The notes: a model not told the origin generated them from the letters alone. Shown: positions 9,615 to 19,512, numbered from the stretch's first letter. The stretch is DNA of 64,000 bases from Citrobacter freundii (GCA_003243445.1 QFQQ01000006.1:102167-166166), one strand, 5' to 3'. A program made the numbers and translations.

Positions 9615-9829
9615 TCAGGCAGCACTTCCGCAGTGAATCCAAACCGCTTCAGCAATACGATCACGGGATCCGCGTGAACGTTGCCGACAGCGCATTGGAT
9701 CCGCAGGATCTTGTCTGTGTCATCCAGATCAAAATTAGCTTTATAACCCATGTATTGCCGCTGTATCTGGTCGACCAGTATATCAGCAAATACCAGGTCG
9801 CTTACATTGGTTTTAAATACTTCTATCAT
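9611..9829 (-). CDS. small conserved hypothetical protein
   Basis: A 72-residue protein beginning MIEVFKTNV with YKANFDLDDTDKILRI in the middle and GFTAEVL near the end. This pattern occurs in many Chitinophagaceae and related small proteins of unknown function; the alternating pattern suggests a small alpha/beta (ferredoxin-like) fold. It converges with the GH31 gene and their stops overlap by 4 bases. No catalytic motif is seen. Confidence 0.7.
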   Translation of the reverse strand: MIEVFKTNVSDLVFADILVDQIQRQYMGYKANFDLDDTDKILRIQCAVGNVHADPVIVLLKRFGFTAEVLPD

Positions 9830-10065
9830 AATAGTAAAGATATCTTCAGGTATTTTGTTATCAAGGTTATGAAGGCGACAATCTCCGGGTTGTTTACGAC
9901 AGGTTCAGCTCTACGGTTGTAACGGCGGGGATTTTTTCGCCTCAAAAAAGTCTGTGATCTGCTGACCTTCATTCACGGTTCCCGCCCTATTTTTACAGAT
10001 TATTATCAAAACCGCCCCCGTCGGTACTGACTGGTAAGGCTTTTGTAACTACTAAGTAAACCGTA

Positions 10066-11082
10066 TTGGATTCATTAACACATATTGTTTTAGGGGCCTG
10101 TATCGGAGAGGCAGTGGCTGGAAAGAAGCTTGGCAAAAAAGCCATGTTGCTGGGGGCTATTGCGCAAAGTGTGCCTGACCTCGATTTTATAGCGGCATTT
10201 TTTCTGAGCGATACCAAGGATATTGTGGCACACCGCGGTATTACCCATTCGATCACGTTTGTGGTGGCCGGAACATTGATCCTGTCTTTTTTATCTGATA
10301 AGATATTCAGAAAAACGCCACTGACCTATACACGCTGGTTCATGCTGTTTGGCATCAATATGCTTGTGCATATTTTTCTTGACAGCTTCAATGCATATGG
10401 CACAGGCTGGTTCGAACCATTTTCACACGCAAGATACTCGTTCAACGTTCTGTATGTTGCGGATCCATTGTTCTCTATCTGGCCATTCATTGCAGTATTG
10501 ATCCTGCTGATCATCAGGCGAACAAATCCCAACCGAAAGAAATACTGGCAGATTGGAATTGGGTTGAGCGCTCTTTATCTGTGCTATGCTGTTTATAATA
10601 AATTGAGCATAGACAAAGTCGTTCGCCACAATCTTGCCGGGCAGCATATTCCGTCAAATAACTACTTTACCACACCGACGCTTTTCAATACATTACTCTG
10701 GCAGGTCGTTGTCAGTGATGGCGATGGTTATTACATATCCTATCGCTCTGTATTTGACAAAAACAAAAAAATGGATTTCACCCGGATCCCCCGCCAGGAT
10801 TCGTTGTTGGCTCTTGTGGAGAATAAAGAAGAAGTGAAAGACCTGCAGCAATTCGCTATGGGATATTACACCGTTGAAAGACGCAACGACACGCTGGTCT
10901 TCAATGTTCTCCGCTTTGGTCAGATCGCTGGTTGGGATAATCCCAAAGCTAGATTCGCCTTTTATTATTATTGCGATCGTCCCGGAGCAAATAACATGGT
11001 TGTTCAACGCGGGCGCTTCGAAGCATGGGATAGGAATACAACACGGTCTTTCTTTCGCCGCCTCCTTGGCAGGCGCGAATAG
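10066..11082 (+). CDS. membrane-bound metal-dependent hydrolase (DUF457/YdjM family)
   Basis: The family signature is complete: MDSLTHIVLGA at the N-terminus, PDLDF at 37-41 and HRGITHS at 56-62, supplying His and Asp metal ligands, followed by four or so membrane segments to about residue 190 and a soluble C-terminal part. The start is a TTG at 10066; no ATG gives the conserved N-terminus, so the TTG is well supported. The physiological substrate of the family is unknown. The last codons lie in a palindrome shared with the convergent PLD gene. Confidence 0.85.
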   Translation: MDSLTHIVLGACIGEAVAGKKLGKKAMLLGAIAQSVPDLDFIAAFFLSDTKDIVAHRGITHSITFVVAGTLILSFLSDKIFRKTPLTYTRWFMLFGINMLVHIFLDSFNAYGTGWFEPFSHARYSFNVLYVADPLFSIWPFIAVLILLIIRRTNPNRKKYWQIGIGLSALYLCYAVYNKLSIDKVVRHNLAGQHIPSNNYFTTPTLFNTLLWQVVVSDGDGYYISYRSVFDKNKKMDFTRIPRQDSLLALVENKEEVKDLQQFAMGYYTVERRNDTLVFNVLRFGQIAGWDNPKARFAFYYYCDRPGANNMVVQRGRFEAWDRNTTRSFFRRLLGRRE

Positions 11083-11117
11083 AGCGCAGATATTCGCGAA
11101 TTCGCGCTCTATTCGCG
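11074..11117. repeat. perfect 14-base inverted repeat spanning two convergent stop codons
   Basis: CGCGAATAGAGCGC at 11074-11087 is exactly inverted at 11104-11117, with a 16-base loop that itself contains TTCGCGAA. Both convergent genes read their final Arg-Glu-stop (cgc gaa tag) from the arms. It probably serves as a bidirectional terminator hairpin, though without a clear T-run. The word ATTCGCG recurs in the array at 37470-37509. Confidence 0.8.
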
Positions 11118-12266
11118 TTGTTTAAAGTAGAAAGTGCTTACCGTCATCATAAACCTCACCAACTGAAAGGCACACCATTGCCCGAACTGCCGCAGTGAAA
11201 ACAAACGGATCTTGTAAGTCCCGGTTGTAATGGGCTTGCATTTTTGCCGGATGATCTCATCGATCTCCTGTCTTACTTCACTTACAAAAGATTTATTTTT
11301 TACATCAAGATTGAGTTCGATGCTCGCATAGCGGCTGATATTATTGATATTGTAAGAACCGATCGTAAGAAATGCATCATCAGCCAGCGCCATCTTTGCA
11401 TGAAGAACGGTTGGTTGATATTCGTAGATCTCGAATCCATAACGAAGCATCCATCGATAGAGATAACGCTCTGCATATTTTGAAACCGGTACATCAGACG
11501 TGGAAGCCAGCACCACTCTGATCTTTACGCCCCTTGCCGCGGCTTTTTTTAATTGCAGGCGGAATTTTGCGCCGGGCAGAAAATAACTGCAGATGATGGT
11601 GATCGAATGCCTGGCGGAACGAAAGATCTCGCTATAGGTACGCGTGATCTCCTGTTTTCTTTTTACCCAATCATTTCTTCTTACACAAACCGCGATCTCC
11701 TCGCGTGAAATTTGGTCATCCAACAGATGTGGGTTTACCGGTTGAAAGCTTGTCAATCTTCCTTTCTTTGACCAAAGCTGTTCACAGATCTCTTGTAGTT
11801 CCGCGGCGGAATTTCCCTCCGTGTATAAAGCAAGATCAAACCAGGCAGGTTTGCCTGGAAGATCATTGTACCGGTCAGCCATATTCAGCCCCCCGACAAG
11901 TGAATATGAGCCATCTGCCACCACTACTTTATGATGTAGTCTTCTTCCGAAATAAAGGTGTTTGCTTTGAAACAGTGGTTCAAAAAAGCGGAAGTTGATC
12001 CCGTCACCCTTCAACTCTTCCTGCAATTGATCCGGTAGATCCTGCGAAGCATATCCGTCGACGAGTACAAAGATCGCTACGCCTCTTTTTGCAGCAGATC
12101 TCAGACAGGCGAGAACTTTCCTGCCTGTCTCGTCATTATTCAGAATGTATGTATGAAGATGAACGGAATGTTTTGCTGAATCAATCATCTTACAGATCAG
12201 ATCAAAAAAATCAGCGCCACTATGTACCAGTTTTATGTGATTGTTGGAGGAGTATTTCCGGGACAT
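11109..12266 (-). CDS. phospholipase D-like / cardiolipin synthase-like protein
   Basis: Two PLD active-site motifs are present: His111-x-Lys113-x4-Asp118 (HHKVVVAD) followed by GGLNMADRY, and His289-x-Lys291-x4-Asp296 (HAKMALAD) followed by GSYNINN. This matches ClsB/cardiolipin synthase-type enzymes, which join phosphatidyl groups onto glycerol or phosphatidylglycerol. There are no N-terminal membrane helices, as in ClsB. A BON-domain gene ends 3 bases upstream, so the two are probably cotranscribed. Confidence 0.88.
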   Translation of the reverse strand: MSRKYSSNNHIKLVHSGADFFDLICKMIDSAKHSVHLHTYILNNDETGRKVLACLRSAAKRGVAIFVLVDGYASQDLPDQLQEELKGDGINFRFFEPLFQSKHLYFGRRLHHKVVVADGSYSLVGGLNMADRYNDLPGKPAWFDLALYTEGNSAAELQEICEQLWSKKGRLTSFQPVNPHLLDDQISREEIAVCVRRNDWVKRKQEITRTYSEIFRSARHSITIICSYFLPGAKFRLQLKKAAARGVKIRVVLASTSDVPVSKYAERYLYRWMLRYGFEIYEYQPTVLHAKMALADDAFLTIGSYNINNISRYASIELNLDVKNKSFVSEVRQEIDEIIRQKCKPITTGTYKIRLFSLRQFGQWCAFQLVRFMMTVSTFYFKQRE

Positions 12267-12269
12267 GTG

Positions 12270-12608
12270 TTATTCCTGTTTATATTGCCCGTCATTGCCA
12301 TCTACATAAGACTCCACATTGGCGGCAGTACGGCTCACCATCGATGCAATGCCTTCCCTCCGGATCTTTATTTTGTTTTCGATCTGTTTCACTCCCTTCA
12401 CCGTGAACACCACCAGTACTGTTTGTTCCAGCGATTTTGTATCAGCCACGGTTCCGGTCAGCAACACGGCACCTTCGCGCACCTGTGCCTGCACATCTGT
12501 GGTATCCCAGGTTATTACTGCTGAAAGTTTGCGATGAATGTTCTGTTCGATTTTTTTATCCTCGTATGCGCGCAGCAGCGCGTCATTATCTGTTGGAGGC
12601 GTTACCAT
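12270..12608 (-). CDS. BON domain protein
   Basis: About 112 residues from ATG at 12606-12608 (MVTPPTDND). A single BON domain is visible: KIEQNIHRKLSAVITW, then VQVREGAVLLTGTV-like and TVKGVKQIENKIKI. BON domains bind membranes or phospholipids, which fits its position just before the PLD enzyme. The frame stays open upstream to a TTG at 12693-12695 that would add 29 residues; the ATG is preferred because the extra residues look unstructured. Confidence 0.75.
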   Translation of the reverse strand: MVTPPTDNDALLRAYEDKKIEQNIHRKLSAVITWDTTDVQAQVREGAVLLTGTVADTKSLEQTVLVVFTVKGVKQIENKIKIRREGIASMVSRTAANVESYVDGNDGQYKQE

Positions 12609-12820
12609 AACAACTGTTTCTATGGCAAGATCAAAAACTGAACCCTTAATGAAATCAGTATCATTCTTGCAACCCCAGGAGGCAAAAGGCGACAATGAAG
12701 GACAGCTTACAAGTGGATTGTGTAATATGATACACTGATGAGGACGGTTTTACACAACGGCGGTCAGCGGCGATAGCAGATACCTCGCTGAACGTGGGCA
12801 GGGTTTGACTGTAGTGTCAG

Positions 12821-13510
12821 TCAAATTTTGATTGAAATAATGCTGATACCTTCTGTTTTACGGATTTCGTCCAGTGCCGTCAGAAGAGATTCCTTTTGGG
12901 TCTTTTCAGGAAAGATCAGGCGAACCTCATCAATATTATTGTCGCCGGCCGTCATGATGATTTGAGAGAAGTTCAATTGATTTTTTGTAAGCAGGTGCTG
13001 CAGGTCAGTCAGACCAAAATCTTCATTATTGACTGATAACTGAACGGTCTTTTCCCGCGAGCCTTTGAACATCGACCGCTCCAGCGGCTTTATTACTGCA
13101 AGGATGATCAGGACGGCGGCCGTGGAGATCAATGCGGCAATATAAAGGCCTCCACCTACAGCAAGCCCAATACCCGCAACGCTCCAGAGGCCGGCTGCGG
13201 TTGTAAGGCCTCTGATAATCTGTGGTTTTAAAAATAAGATGGTGCCGGCTCCAAGAAACCCGACACCGCTGATCACCTGTGCGGCGATCCGCGAAGGGTC
13301 CAGTGCAACGCCCGGCTTGCCAACTATATCGCTGAATCCGAAAGAAGAAACGATCATTATTAGTGAAGATGCCAGACAGACAAGCATATGCGTTCTGAGA
13401 CCCGCGGCGCCATCCTTGCGCTCGCGCTCCCAGCCAACCAATCCGCCAAGCGCAATTGCAACCATCAGCCGGATCGTTATTTCCTGGGTGCTTAATGTGT
13501 AATTGTTCAT
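12821..13510 (-). CDS. MgtC/SapB family membrane protein
   Basis: Membrane segments over the first 140 residues contain the family signature (IALGGLVGWERERKDGAAGL, then RTHMLVCLASSLIM), followed by a small C-terminal ACT-like domain (about 150-229). Homologues help survival in low magnesium or acid, often by modulating the F-type ATP synthase; the exact role here is unknown. 229 residues is normal. An inverted repeat TTTGACTG/CAGTCAAA overlaps its stop (12804-12825). Confidence 0.9.
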   Translation of the reverse strand: MNNYTLSTQEITIRLMVAIALGGLVGWERERKDGAAGLRTHMLVCLASSLIMIVSSFGFSDIVGKPGVALDPSRIAAQVISGVGFLGAGTILFLKPQIIRGLTTAAGLWSVAGIGLAVGGGLYIAALISTAAVLIILAVIKPLERSMFKGSREKTVQLSVNNEDFGLTDLQHLLTKNQLNFSQIIMTAGDNNIDEVRLIFPEKTQKESLLTALDEIRKTEGISIISIKI

Positions 13511-13630
13511 AGAGCTGATTTATTCAAATTTAAGATTCTGTACAGATCTGGTATATTAGAAGTTCCAGGCTGATATTAATGATCGGTCAATGAGATCACC
13601 TGGTTATCTTTAGCCCCGTAAGTCAGCATC

Positions 13631-14524
13631 ATGTATTTTACCAAGACCCGTATTGCCCCAACACCAAGCGGATTCCTTCATTTGGGAAATGTGCTTTCAT
13701 TCGCGGTTACGGCCTATCTGGCCAGGACCTCAGGCGCAAGACTGCTGCTTCGCATCGATGATCTTGACAGGGAACGCACACAACCGGAATACGTACAGGA
13801 CATTTTCGATACCCTCCGTTTCCTGGAAATTCCCTGGGAGGAGGGACCGGCAGATCTTTCAATATTTGAAACAAAATTTTCACAATTACACAGGCTACAT
13901 TTGTACAATGATGCGCTCGATGAACTGAGAAGGAGCAATGCGGTATTTGCCTGCACCTGCTCCCGGTCTCAACTCGCATCTGATGCGGTGAATGGCGCCT
14001 ATCCCGGTACCTGTCGCGATAAACAGATCCCGCTTGATCAGCCGGGTGTTGCCTGGAGGTTGAAAACAGATGAACGCGTGCTGAGTGTGCAGACAATTGA
14101 CGGGAACACTATTCAGCAACCACTGCCATCTGTGATGAAGGATTTTATCGTACGTAAAAAAGATGGCTTTCCGGCTTACCAGTTGACATCAATGATCGAT
14201 GACCTGTACTGGAAAATCGATCTGATCGTAAGAGGAGCAGATCTTTGGGACTCAACGCTGGCTCAATTGTACCTGGCCGGGCTGATGAGAAAGCCGGAAT
14301 TTGAACTCACCCGGTTTTATCATCATGTTTTGCTGAGTTCAGCAGACGGTATCAAGTTTTCAAAGTCAGCCGGCGACACCTCCATCCGGTTTTTGAGAAA
14401 TGAAGGACGGAGACCAGCCGCGATCTTTACGATGATCGCAGGAATGATGAACAGAAAAGAAACGGTGAACGATTGGTATTCACTTGGCGATCTGGTATAT
14501 CATTCAGCCATGTTTTTGCGTTAA
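13631..14524 (+). CDS. gluQ: glutamyl-Q tRNA(Asp) synthetase-like protein
   Basis: A truncated glutamyl-tRNA synthetase catalytic core. The class I signatures are HLGN (17-20, HIGH motif) and KFSKS (242-246, KMSKS motif). The zinc site of YadB/GluQ proteins is visible as Cys108, Cys110, Tyr124 and Cys128. With 297 residues and no anticodon-binding domain it fits GluQ-RS, which attaches glutamate to queuosine at position 34 of tRNA-Asp. It may not be a true orthologue. Confidence 0.85.
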   Translation: MYFTKTRIAPTPSGFLHLGNVLSFAVTAYLARTSGARLLLRIDDLDRERTQPEYVQDIFDTLRFLEIPWEEGPADLSIFETKFSQLHRLHLYNDALDELRRSNAVFACTCSRSQLASDAVNGAYPGTCRDKQIPLDQPGVAWRLKTDERVLSVQTIDGNTIQQPLPSVMKDFIVRKKDGFPAYQLTSMIDDLYWKIDLIVRGADLWDSTLAQLYLAGLMRKPEFELTRFYHHVLLSSADGIKFSKSAGDTSIRFLRNEGRRPAAIFTMIAGMMNRKETVNDWYSLGDLVYHSAMFLR

Positions 14525-14567
14525 TTCACTTAAGAACCGAATTTTTTATCTGATAAATAAGTAGACC

Positions 14568-14921
14568 ATGAGATTGATCCTGCACCTGCTGGTGATTGCC
14601 GCCATCGCTTATCTTCTTTCACAGGTATTACCCGGCGTACATATAAAGAGTTATGGTACCGCGATCATATTTGCAATTGTACTGGGCCTGCTGAATGTAT
14701 TTCTCCGCCCGCTGCTGATCCTGATCACGCTGCCGCTCACCATCTTCACGTTCGGGCTATTTATCTTCGTGATCAATACACTGATGGTAATGATCGCCGG
14801 AGAATGGATCAGGGATTTCCAGGTTGATTCTTTCTGGCATGGATTATTATTCAGCCTTATACTATCACTTACAACTTCTGCTTTATTCCGGGAGGAAAAA
14901 CGGCAACGGTCTGTAAAGTAA
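14568..14921 (+). CDS. phage holin family / YvlD-like membrane protein
   Basis: 117 residues with four membrane segments and the family pattern (YGTAIIFAIVLGLLNVFLRP, then ITLPLTIFTFGLF). Despite the name, chromosomal members are widespread small membrane proteins of unknown role and are not evidence of prophage. It lies 43 bases after the GluQ-like gene on the same strand and may be cotranscribed. Confidence 0.85.
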   Translation: MRLILHLLVIAAIAYLLSQVLPGVHIKSYGTAIIFAIVLGLLNVFLRPLLILITLPLTIFTFGLFIFVINTLMVMIAGEWIRDFQVDSFWHGLLFSLILSLTTSALFREEKRQRSVK

Positions 14922-15025
14922 AAAGTCAAAAATCAAAAGTCAAAAGTAAAAAGTAAAAATGCCTGAGCTGACTGGGTTTATACCTGTATGGTTTTTTAAT
15001 TTTTACTTTTGATTTTTTACTTTGC
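14914..15025. repeat. facing arms of degenerate AAAAGTC tandem repeat
   Basis: The left arm at 14914-14960 is a run of AAAAGTC/AAAAGTA/AAAATC words. The right arm at 14992-15025 is the inverse (TTTTTACTTTTGATTTTTTA, then CTTTGC). Thirty-one unrelated bases separate them. It lies between the convergent holin-family and lacI-type genes and could fold as a long hairpin and act as a terminator. Confidence 0.75.
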
Positions 15026-15029
15026 AGTA

Positions 15030-16037
15030 TCAGCAGCCTGTAGATTTTCGTTTGATCAACACCGATTTCAATATCGAATAATGGTTCTTGATATTCTTCA
15101 TTTTGATCGCCTCAAATAAAATAGCAGCGGCCTGTTTTCCAATTTCAAATGCCGGTTGCGTGATGGTTGTTAAAGAAGGATTGAGAAATGCGGCCGTCTC
15201 GAGGTTTGCAAAGCTGATCACTTTTACTTCTTCCGGAATAGCAATGCGAAGCTCTGAACAAGCCTGGTATGTGTTGATCGCCAGTTTTTCCACTGAAGCA
15301 AATACGCCGTCAGGCCTGTCTTTTCTCTCCAGCAATTCCCGGATGAATGCATAATTCATCTGCTGATTATCGCTGCAATGAATGATCAGATCCTCCTGTA
15401 TAGGTATATTATGATCATTCAATGCCTGCAGATATCCTTCCATTCTTTTTTTACCGATAGAAAGATCTTTGGGAATGGCAAGATGTGCTATCCGCCGGCA
15501 GCCCTGCTCCACAAGATGCGCTGTCGCCTTATAACCGCTTTCATAATCATCCGTCGTAACCTTGGCCGCTTCAAGATCTTCAAACACGCGGTCAAAGAAA
15601 ACCAGCGGCAACATCTTTTTGTGGAGGTCAAAAAGATGCTGATTCTCGTTGTTGTTGGATGAAAGGGACATCAGCACGCCATCCACTCTTCCATTCTGCA
15701 ATAATTGTGTGATCTCAACTTCTTTCTGATAATCTTCATGTGTAAGATAAATAAGTACGTGATAGCCGTGTTGTCTGGCAATGGATTCAATGCCGTTGAT
15801 CGCCAGCGTGAAGAAATTATTGGCGATCTCGGGAATGATCACCGCGATCGTTTTGCTTTTTTGCTTACGCAAACTGCGTGCATAAGGATTGGGCTGGTAG
15901 TGTAAGGCATCAGCGAGCTCCTGTACGCGTCGCTTGGTTTCGGGAGTGATTTCGTAACTGTCATTAAGTGCTTTCGAAACAGTTGAGATAGATAAATTCA
16001 GTTGTTGCGCAAGCTCTTTCAGGTTCACAGATTTCAT
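15030..16037 (-). CDS. LacI family transcriptional regulator
   Basis: A 335-residue repressor. The N-terminal helix-turn-helix and hinge are plain (VNLKELAQQLNLSISTVSKA, then HYQPNPYARSLR), followed by a periplasmic-binding-like sensor domain (KTIAVIIPEIANNFF onward). It is divergent from susC, with operator-like GAAAACGTTTTC in between, so control of the SusCD locus in response to a sugar is the natural inference. Confidence 0.93.
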   Translation of the reverse strand: MKSVNLKELAQQLNLSISTVSKALNDSYEITPETKRRVQELADALHYQPNPYARSLRKQKSKTIAVIIPEIANNFFTLAINGIESIARQHGYHVLIYLTHEDYQKEVEITQLLQNGRVDGVLMSLSSNNNENQHLFDLHKKMLPLVFFDRVFEDLEAAKVTTDDYESGYKATAHLVEQGCRRIAHLAIPKDLSIGKKRMEGYLQALNDHNIPIQEDLIIHCSDNQQMNYAFIRELLERKDRPDGVFASVEKLAINTYQACSELRIAIPEEVKVISFANLETAAFLNPSLTTITQPAFEIGKQAAAILFEAIKMKNIKNHYSILKSVLIKRKSTGC

Positions 16038-16085
16038 GATAAAGGTTCAACTTTCAGCCAAGATATTGTTTTTTTAGTCGTTTTA

Positions 16086-16123
16086 GAAAACGTTTTCGTA
16101 AAAAAAGGAAGCGTTTTCGTTCC
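16086..16123. promoter_or_regulatory. LacI-type operators between the regulator and susC
   Basis: A perfect 12-base palindrome GAAAACGTTTTC at 16086-16097, with the central CG typical of LacI-family operators, is followed by an imperfect one at 16107-16123 (GGAAGCGTTTTCGTTCC). The two are centred about 24 bases apart. Position between the divergent lacI-type gene and susC supports autoregulation and control of susC. Confidence 0.7.
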
Positions 16124-16263
16124 CGGTATAACAAAATTTAAACAATTTAACAGCGGAATTACTATCACCGTTCTAAGAATCCGATAAGCTGGCTTGTTGT
16201 TCAAGGCAACAAGTGACAGCTTCTCTTCTTTTTTAGATAGTCTGTAACTGCTCTTCTTCAGGC

Positions 16264-19200
16264 ATGTTTAAGAACGATGACCGTAAACCGCCTGCACCAT
16301 GGCTTAATGGTGCTGTAACTAATTTTGAGAATCTAACTGTAAACAAAAACGATTGCTGTATGAGAATCGAATCCTTCTCTGGCATTCAGCATTTCCGTGC
16401 GTGGAAATGTCTTGTATGTTTTTCCCTGTTATTAATTGTCCAACTAAACAGCGCAGTAGTTTTTGCACAAACGAGAACCGTAAGTGGTATCGTCAATGAT
16501 GCAAAAGGCTCTCCGATGGCGGGCGTAAATGTGACTGTAAAAGGAACCAACAACGGTACTGTTACCGACTCCAAAGGAGCTTTCTCCATTGCAACAGAAA
16601 TTGGATCTGTATTGACGTTTTCCTATGCTGGTTATAACAGCATTGATCAAACGGTTGATGCAAAAGAATCCATTACTGTGAATATGACGGAGAATCCGCA
16701 ATCACTGGAGAACGTGGTAGTGATCGGTTATGGTACACAACGCAAAGCAAATCTTAGTGGTGCGGTTGCACAGGTAGGAGGTAAAGACCTGATCAATCGC
16801 CCGGTTCCAAACGTAACAGCGGCATTGCAGGGCGTTCTTCCTGGTGTAACTGTGTTGAGAGGAAGTGGTAAACCTGGTTCGGAAGGACTGGGTGTCCGTG
16901 TTCGTGGTTTTACTTCTGTGAACGGATCCAACGCACTCGTGCTGGTGGATGGAGTGGAACAGGACATGAACCTGATCGATGCAAATGATGTGGAGTCGAT
17001 CTCTGTTTTGAAAGATGCATCTGCTTCTGCGATCTATGGCGCACGCGCCGCTGGTGGTGTGATCCTGATCACCACAAAGAAAGGTACAGCAGGTAAAACG
17101 CGTATCGGCTTCAACAGCTATTACGGTGTGAACATCACTGCCCGCCAGCCTGAGCGGTTGAATTCATGGGATGAGCAGATCCTGATCGATGAGTCAAGAA
17201 AAAATGCAACGGGTACAGCAGAATTCAATGCAGAACAGATCGAGTGGCTGATGAACCCTAACTTTTCTGTTCGCCCCAATCCGACACAGGACAGATGGGA
17301 ATACTATGGCAACAACAACTGGTTAAAAGAAGGCATGGATAAGATCAATCACATGCAGAATTATTCAATGAATGTAAGCGGTGGACAGCAAAACCTGAAC
17401 TATCTTCTTTCCGGTTCTTATTATAAAAGAGATGGCGTAATGCGCTACGGACCTGATGACAACTTCAGAACAAACCTGAAGCTTAATATCAATGCCGAGC
17501 TGAACAAATACGTTAGTGTAAATCTTGTGACTGGTTACATCGGTTCTGTGGTTCGTGAGAATTCATTTGGAACAGACCAGATCATCAACAGGCTTTATCG
17601 CAGCCGTGCAAGACAATCACTGTATACACCGGAACCAATAAATGGACAGATCTACAATGGTGATCTTCAGATCAATGCTGTAGATATTGAAAAGAATGCC
17701 GGTATGGAAAAACGTGACTATGAAACTTTCACCGGTCGTTTAGGTATCCAGGTAAAGAATGTGGTAAAAGGATTGACATTTGATGTAGTTGGCTGGAGAA
17801 ATCAAAGCAATTACAACATGGAGAATAACAGCCGCAGCCTTTTCTGGTACGGCCGTACGGCCAACACAGTTCGTTTCAGTGTGAATGATCCGAACTCCAT
17901 CACCATGACAAAGAACAAAGCTTATCAGAACAATCTCCAGGGTTATTTCACCTACAGCTATAAAACCGGTGATCATGATTTCAAGATCATGCAGGGTGCA
18001 TCGTACGAAGAGTACCGCAAAGATGAATTCACGGCCAATGCAAAGAAGATGGTTACAAACGATTTCTTTGCGATCGGTCTCGGTGATCCTTTGCTCACCA
18101 CCAGCTCTAACAACGTTGAAACCTGGGCACTAGGATCTTTGTTCGGCCGCTTCAACTATAACTTCAGGGGGAAATACCTGTTCGAAGCTTCTTACCGTTA
18201 TGACGGCAGCTCACGTCTCGCTCCGCAAAACCGCTGGGATTTCTTCCCTTCAATGTCTGCGGCATGGAGAGTGAGTGAAGAAAATTTTATCAAGGATAAT
18301 CTGAGTTTTGTTGATAACCTGAAGTTGAGGGCTTCATGGGGAAGTTTAGGTAACGGTGCGCCTTTAAAACTCTATCCTTATATTCCTCTCCTGACGAGCG
18401 GGCTTACAACAAGCAATAATCTGGTATTTAACGGCGTTCGGACGCAATATTTTTATCAGCCGGAATTGGCTTCTCCAGAAGTTACCTGGGAAACAGTTCG
18501 CCAATTAAACTTCGGTGTTGATATAGGGTTGTTGAAAAATAGATTGACCATCACGGCAGATTATTATATTAAGCGCAATATCGATATGCTGGCTTCGTTG
18601 AATCTGCCAAACATCATCGGTATTACAACTCCGAAATTTAACGTAGGTGAATTAAAAAGTTGGGGCACGGAATTGGAAATTAAGTGGAGGGATCATATCG
18701 GTAAAAACCTGGAGTATCGCGTCGGATTTAATATTTCCGATAACCAGAATGAACTGGTAAAATATAATGCAGCCGCAAACATCGGCGGACCTGGTGTGGT
18801 TGAATTCCTCGAAGGATATCCATTGAACACAGTTTGGGGTTATCGCACCGCGCCTGGTTATTTCAACTCGCAGGCTGAGGTGGATGCTTACAAATCAAAA
18901 GTTACTCCACTATTCCCATTAATCGGACCCGGTGATATCCAATACCTCGATCTGAATGGTGATGGTAAGATCAGCAACGGTGATGCAAATCCAACCAACC
19001 CTGGTGACCTGGTTTATCTCGGTACCACCAACGCACGTTATACTTATGGATTTGATCTTGGTTTCACATTCAAGCGGTTTGACTTTTCTGTATTCTTCCA
19101 GGGGGCATTGAAACGCACATTCCTGGTTGATCAGGGTACATTGTCTCCATTCTTTGGTACTGCTGATATGCCATGGACCATCCATATGGATCGCTGGACT

Positions 19201-19500
19201 CCGGATAATCATGACGCATACTTTCCAAGAATGTATCAGACAAGTGCACACAACTACCTGGCATCTGACAGATGGGCGCAGAACGGAAACTATCTCCGTT
19301 TGAAAAATATACAGATCGGCTACACGCTTCCTATCAACAGAAAATATGTCCGCGATATGAAAGTGTATGTATCAGGTCAGGATCTGTGGGAGTCAACCAA
19401 GGTGCTCAGCGTATTTGATCCGGAAGTTGGCAACAACGTTAGTGCTACTGCTTATCCGTTCTATCGCACGATATCCTTTGGTCTTAGCTTCACCCTTTAA
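16264..19500 (+). CDS. SusC/RagA family TonB-linked outer membrane protein
   Basis: Outer-membrane transporter partner of SusD. After the signal peptide (CLVCFSLLLIVQLNS, ending FAQ) come a carboxypeptidase-regulatory-like domain (RTVSGIVNDAKGSPMAGVNV onward), a TonB-box-like region with VVIGYGTQ, and the plug (LVLVDGVEQD, VESISVLKDASASAIYGARA). The remaining 800 or so residues are beta-barrel with the usual C-terminal ISFGLSFTL. There is no STN domain, so control by an anti-sigma factor is unlikely, in keeping with the LacI regulator. ATG at 16360 (MRIESF) may be the true start rather than 16264. The glycan is not deducible. Confidence 0.95.
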   Translation: MFKNDDRKPPAPWLNGAVTNFENLTVNKNDCCMRIESFSGIQHFRAWKCLVCFSLLLIVQLNSAVVFAQTRTVSGIVNDAKGSPMAGVNVTVKGTNNGTVTDSKGAFSIATEIGSVLTFSYAGYNSIDQTVDAKESITVNMTENPQSLENVVVIGYGTQRKANLSGAVAQVGGKDLINRPVPNVTAALQGVLPGVTVLRGSGKPGSEGLGVRVRGFTSVNGSNALVLVDGVEQDMNLIDANDVESISVLKDASASAIYGARAAGGVILITTKKGTAGKTRIGFNSYYGVNITARQPERLNSWDEQILIDESRKNATGTAEFNAEQIEWLMNPNFSVRPNPTQDRWEYYGNNNWLKEGMDKINHMQNYSMNVSGGQQNLNYLLSGSYYKRDGVMRYGPDDNFRTNLKLNINAELNKYVSVNLVTGYIGSVVRENSFGTDQIINRLYRSRARQSLYTPEPINGQIYNGDLQINAVDIEKNAGMEKRDYETFTGRLGIQVKNVVKGLTFDVVGWRNQSNYNMENNSRSLFWYGRTANTVRFSVNDPNSITMTKNKAYQNNLQGYFTYSYKTGDHDFKIMQGASYEEYRKDEFTANAKKMVTNDFFAIGLGDPLLTTSSNNVETWALGSLFGRFNYNFRGKYLFEASYRYDGSSRLAPQNRWDFFPSMSAAWRVSEENFIKDNLSFVDNLKLRASWGSLGNGAPLKLYPYIPLLTSGLTTSNNLVFNGVRTQYFYQPELASPEVTWETVRQLNFGVDIGLLKNRLTITADYYIKRNIDMLASLNLPNIIGITTPKFNVGELKSWGTELEIKWRDHIGKNLEYRVGFNISDNQNELVKYNAAANIGGPGVVEFLEGYPLNTVWGYRTAPGYFNSQAEVDAYKSKVTPLFPLIGPGDIQYLDLNGDGKISNGDANPTNPGDLVYLGTTNARYTYGFDLGFTFKRFDFSVFFQGALKRTFLVDQGTLSPFFGTADMPWTIHMDRWTPDNHDAYFPRMYQTSAHNYLASDRWAQNGNYLRLKNIQIGYTLPINRKYVRDMKVYVSGQDLWESTKVLSVFDPEVGNNVSATAYPFYRTISFGLSFTL

Positions 19501-19512
19501 TCAGAGAAGAAC

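Noticed and set aside
12693..12695. TTG start giving a longer BON protein
   Set aside because: The extra 29 residues have no signal peptide or conserved feature; the ATG at 12606-12608 begins right before the domain.
14568..14921. holin-family protein as evidence of a prophage
   Set aside because: This family is chromosomal in many bacteria and no other phage gene is nearby.
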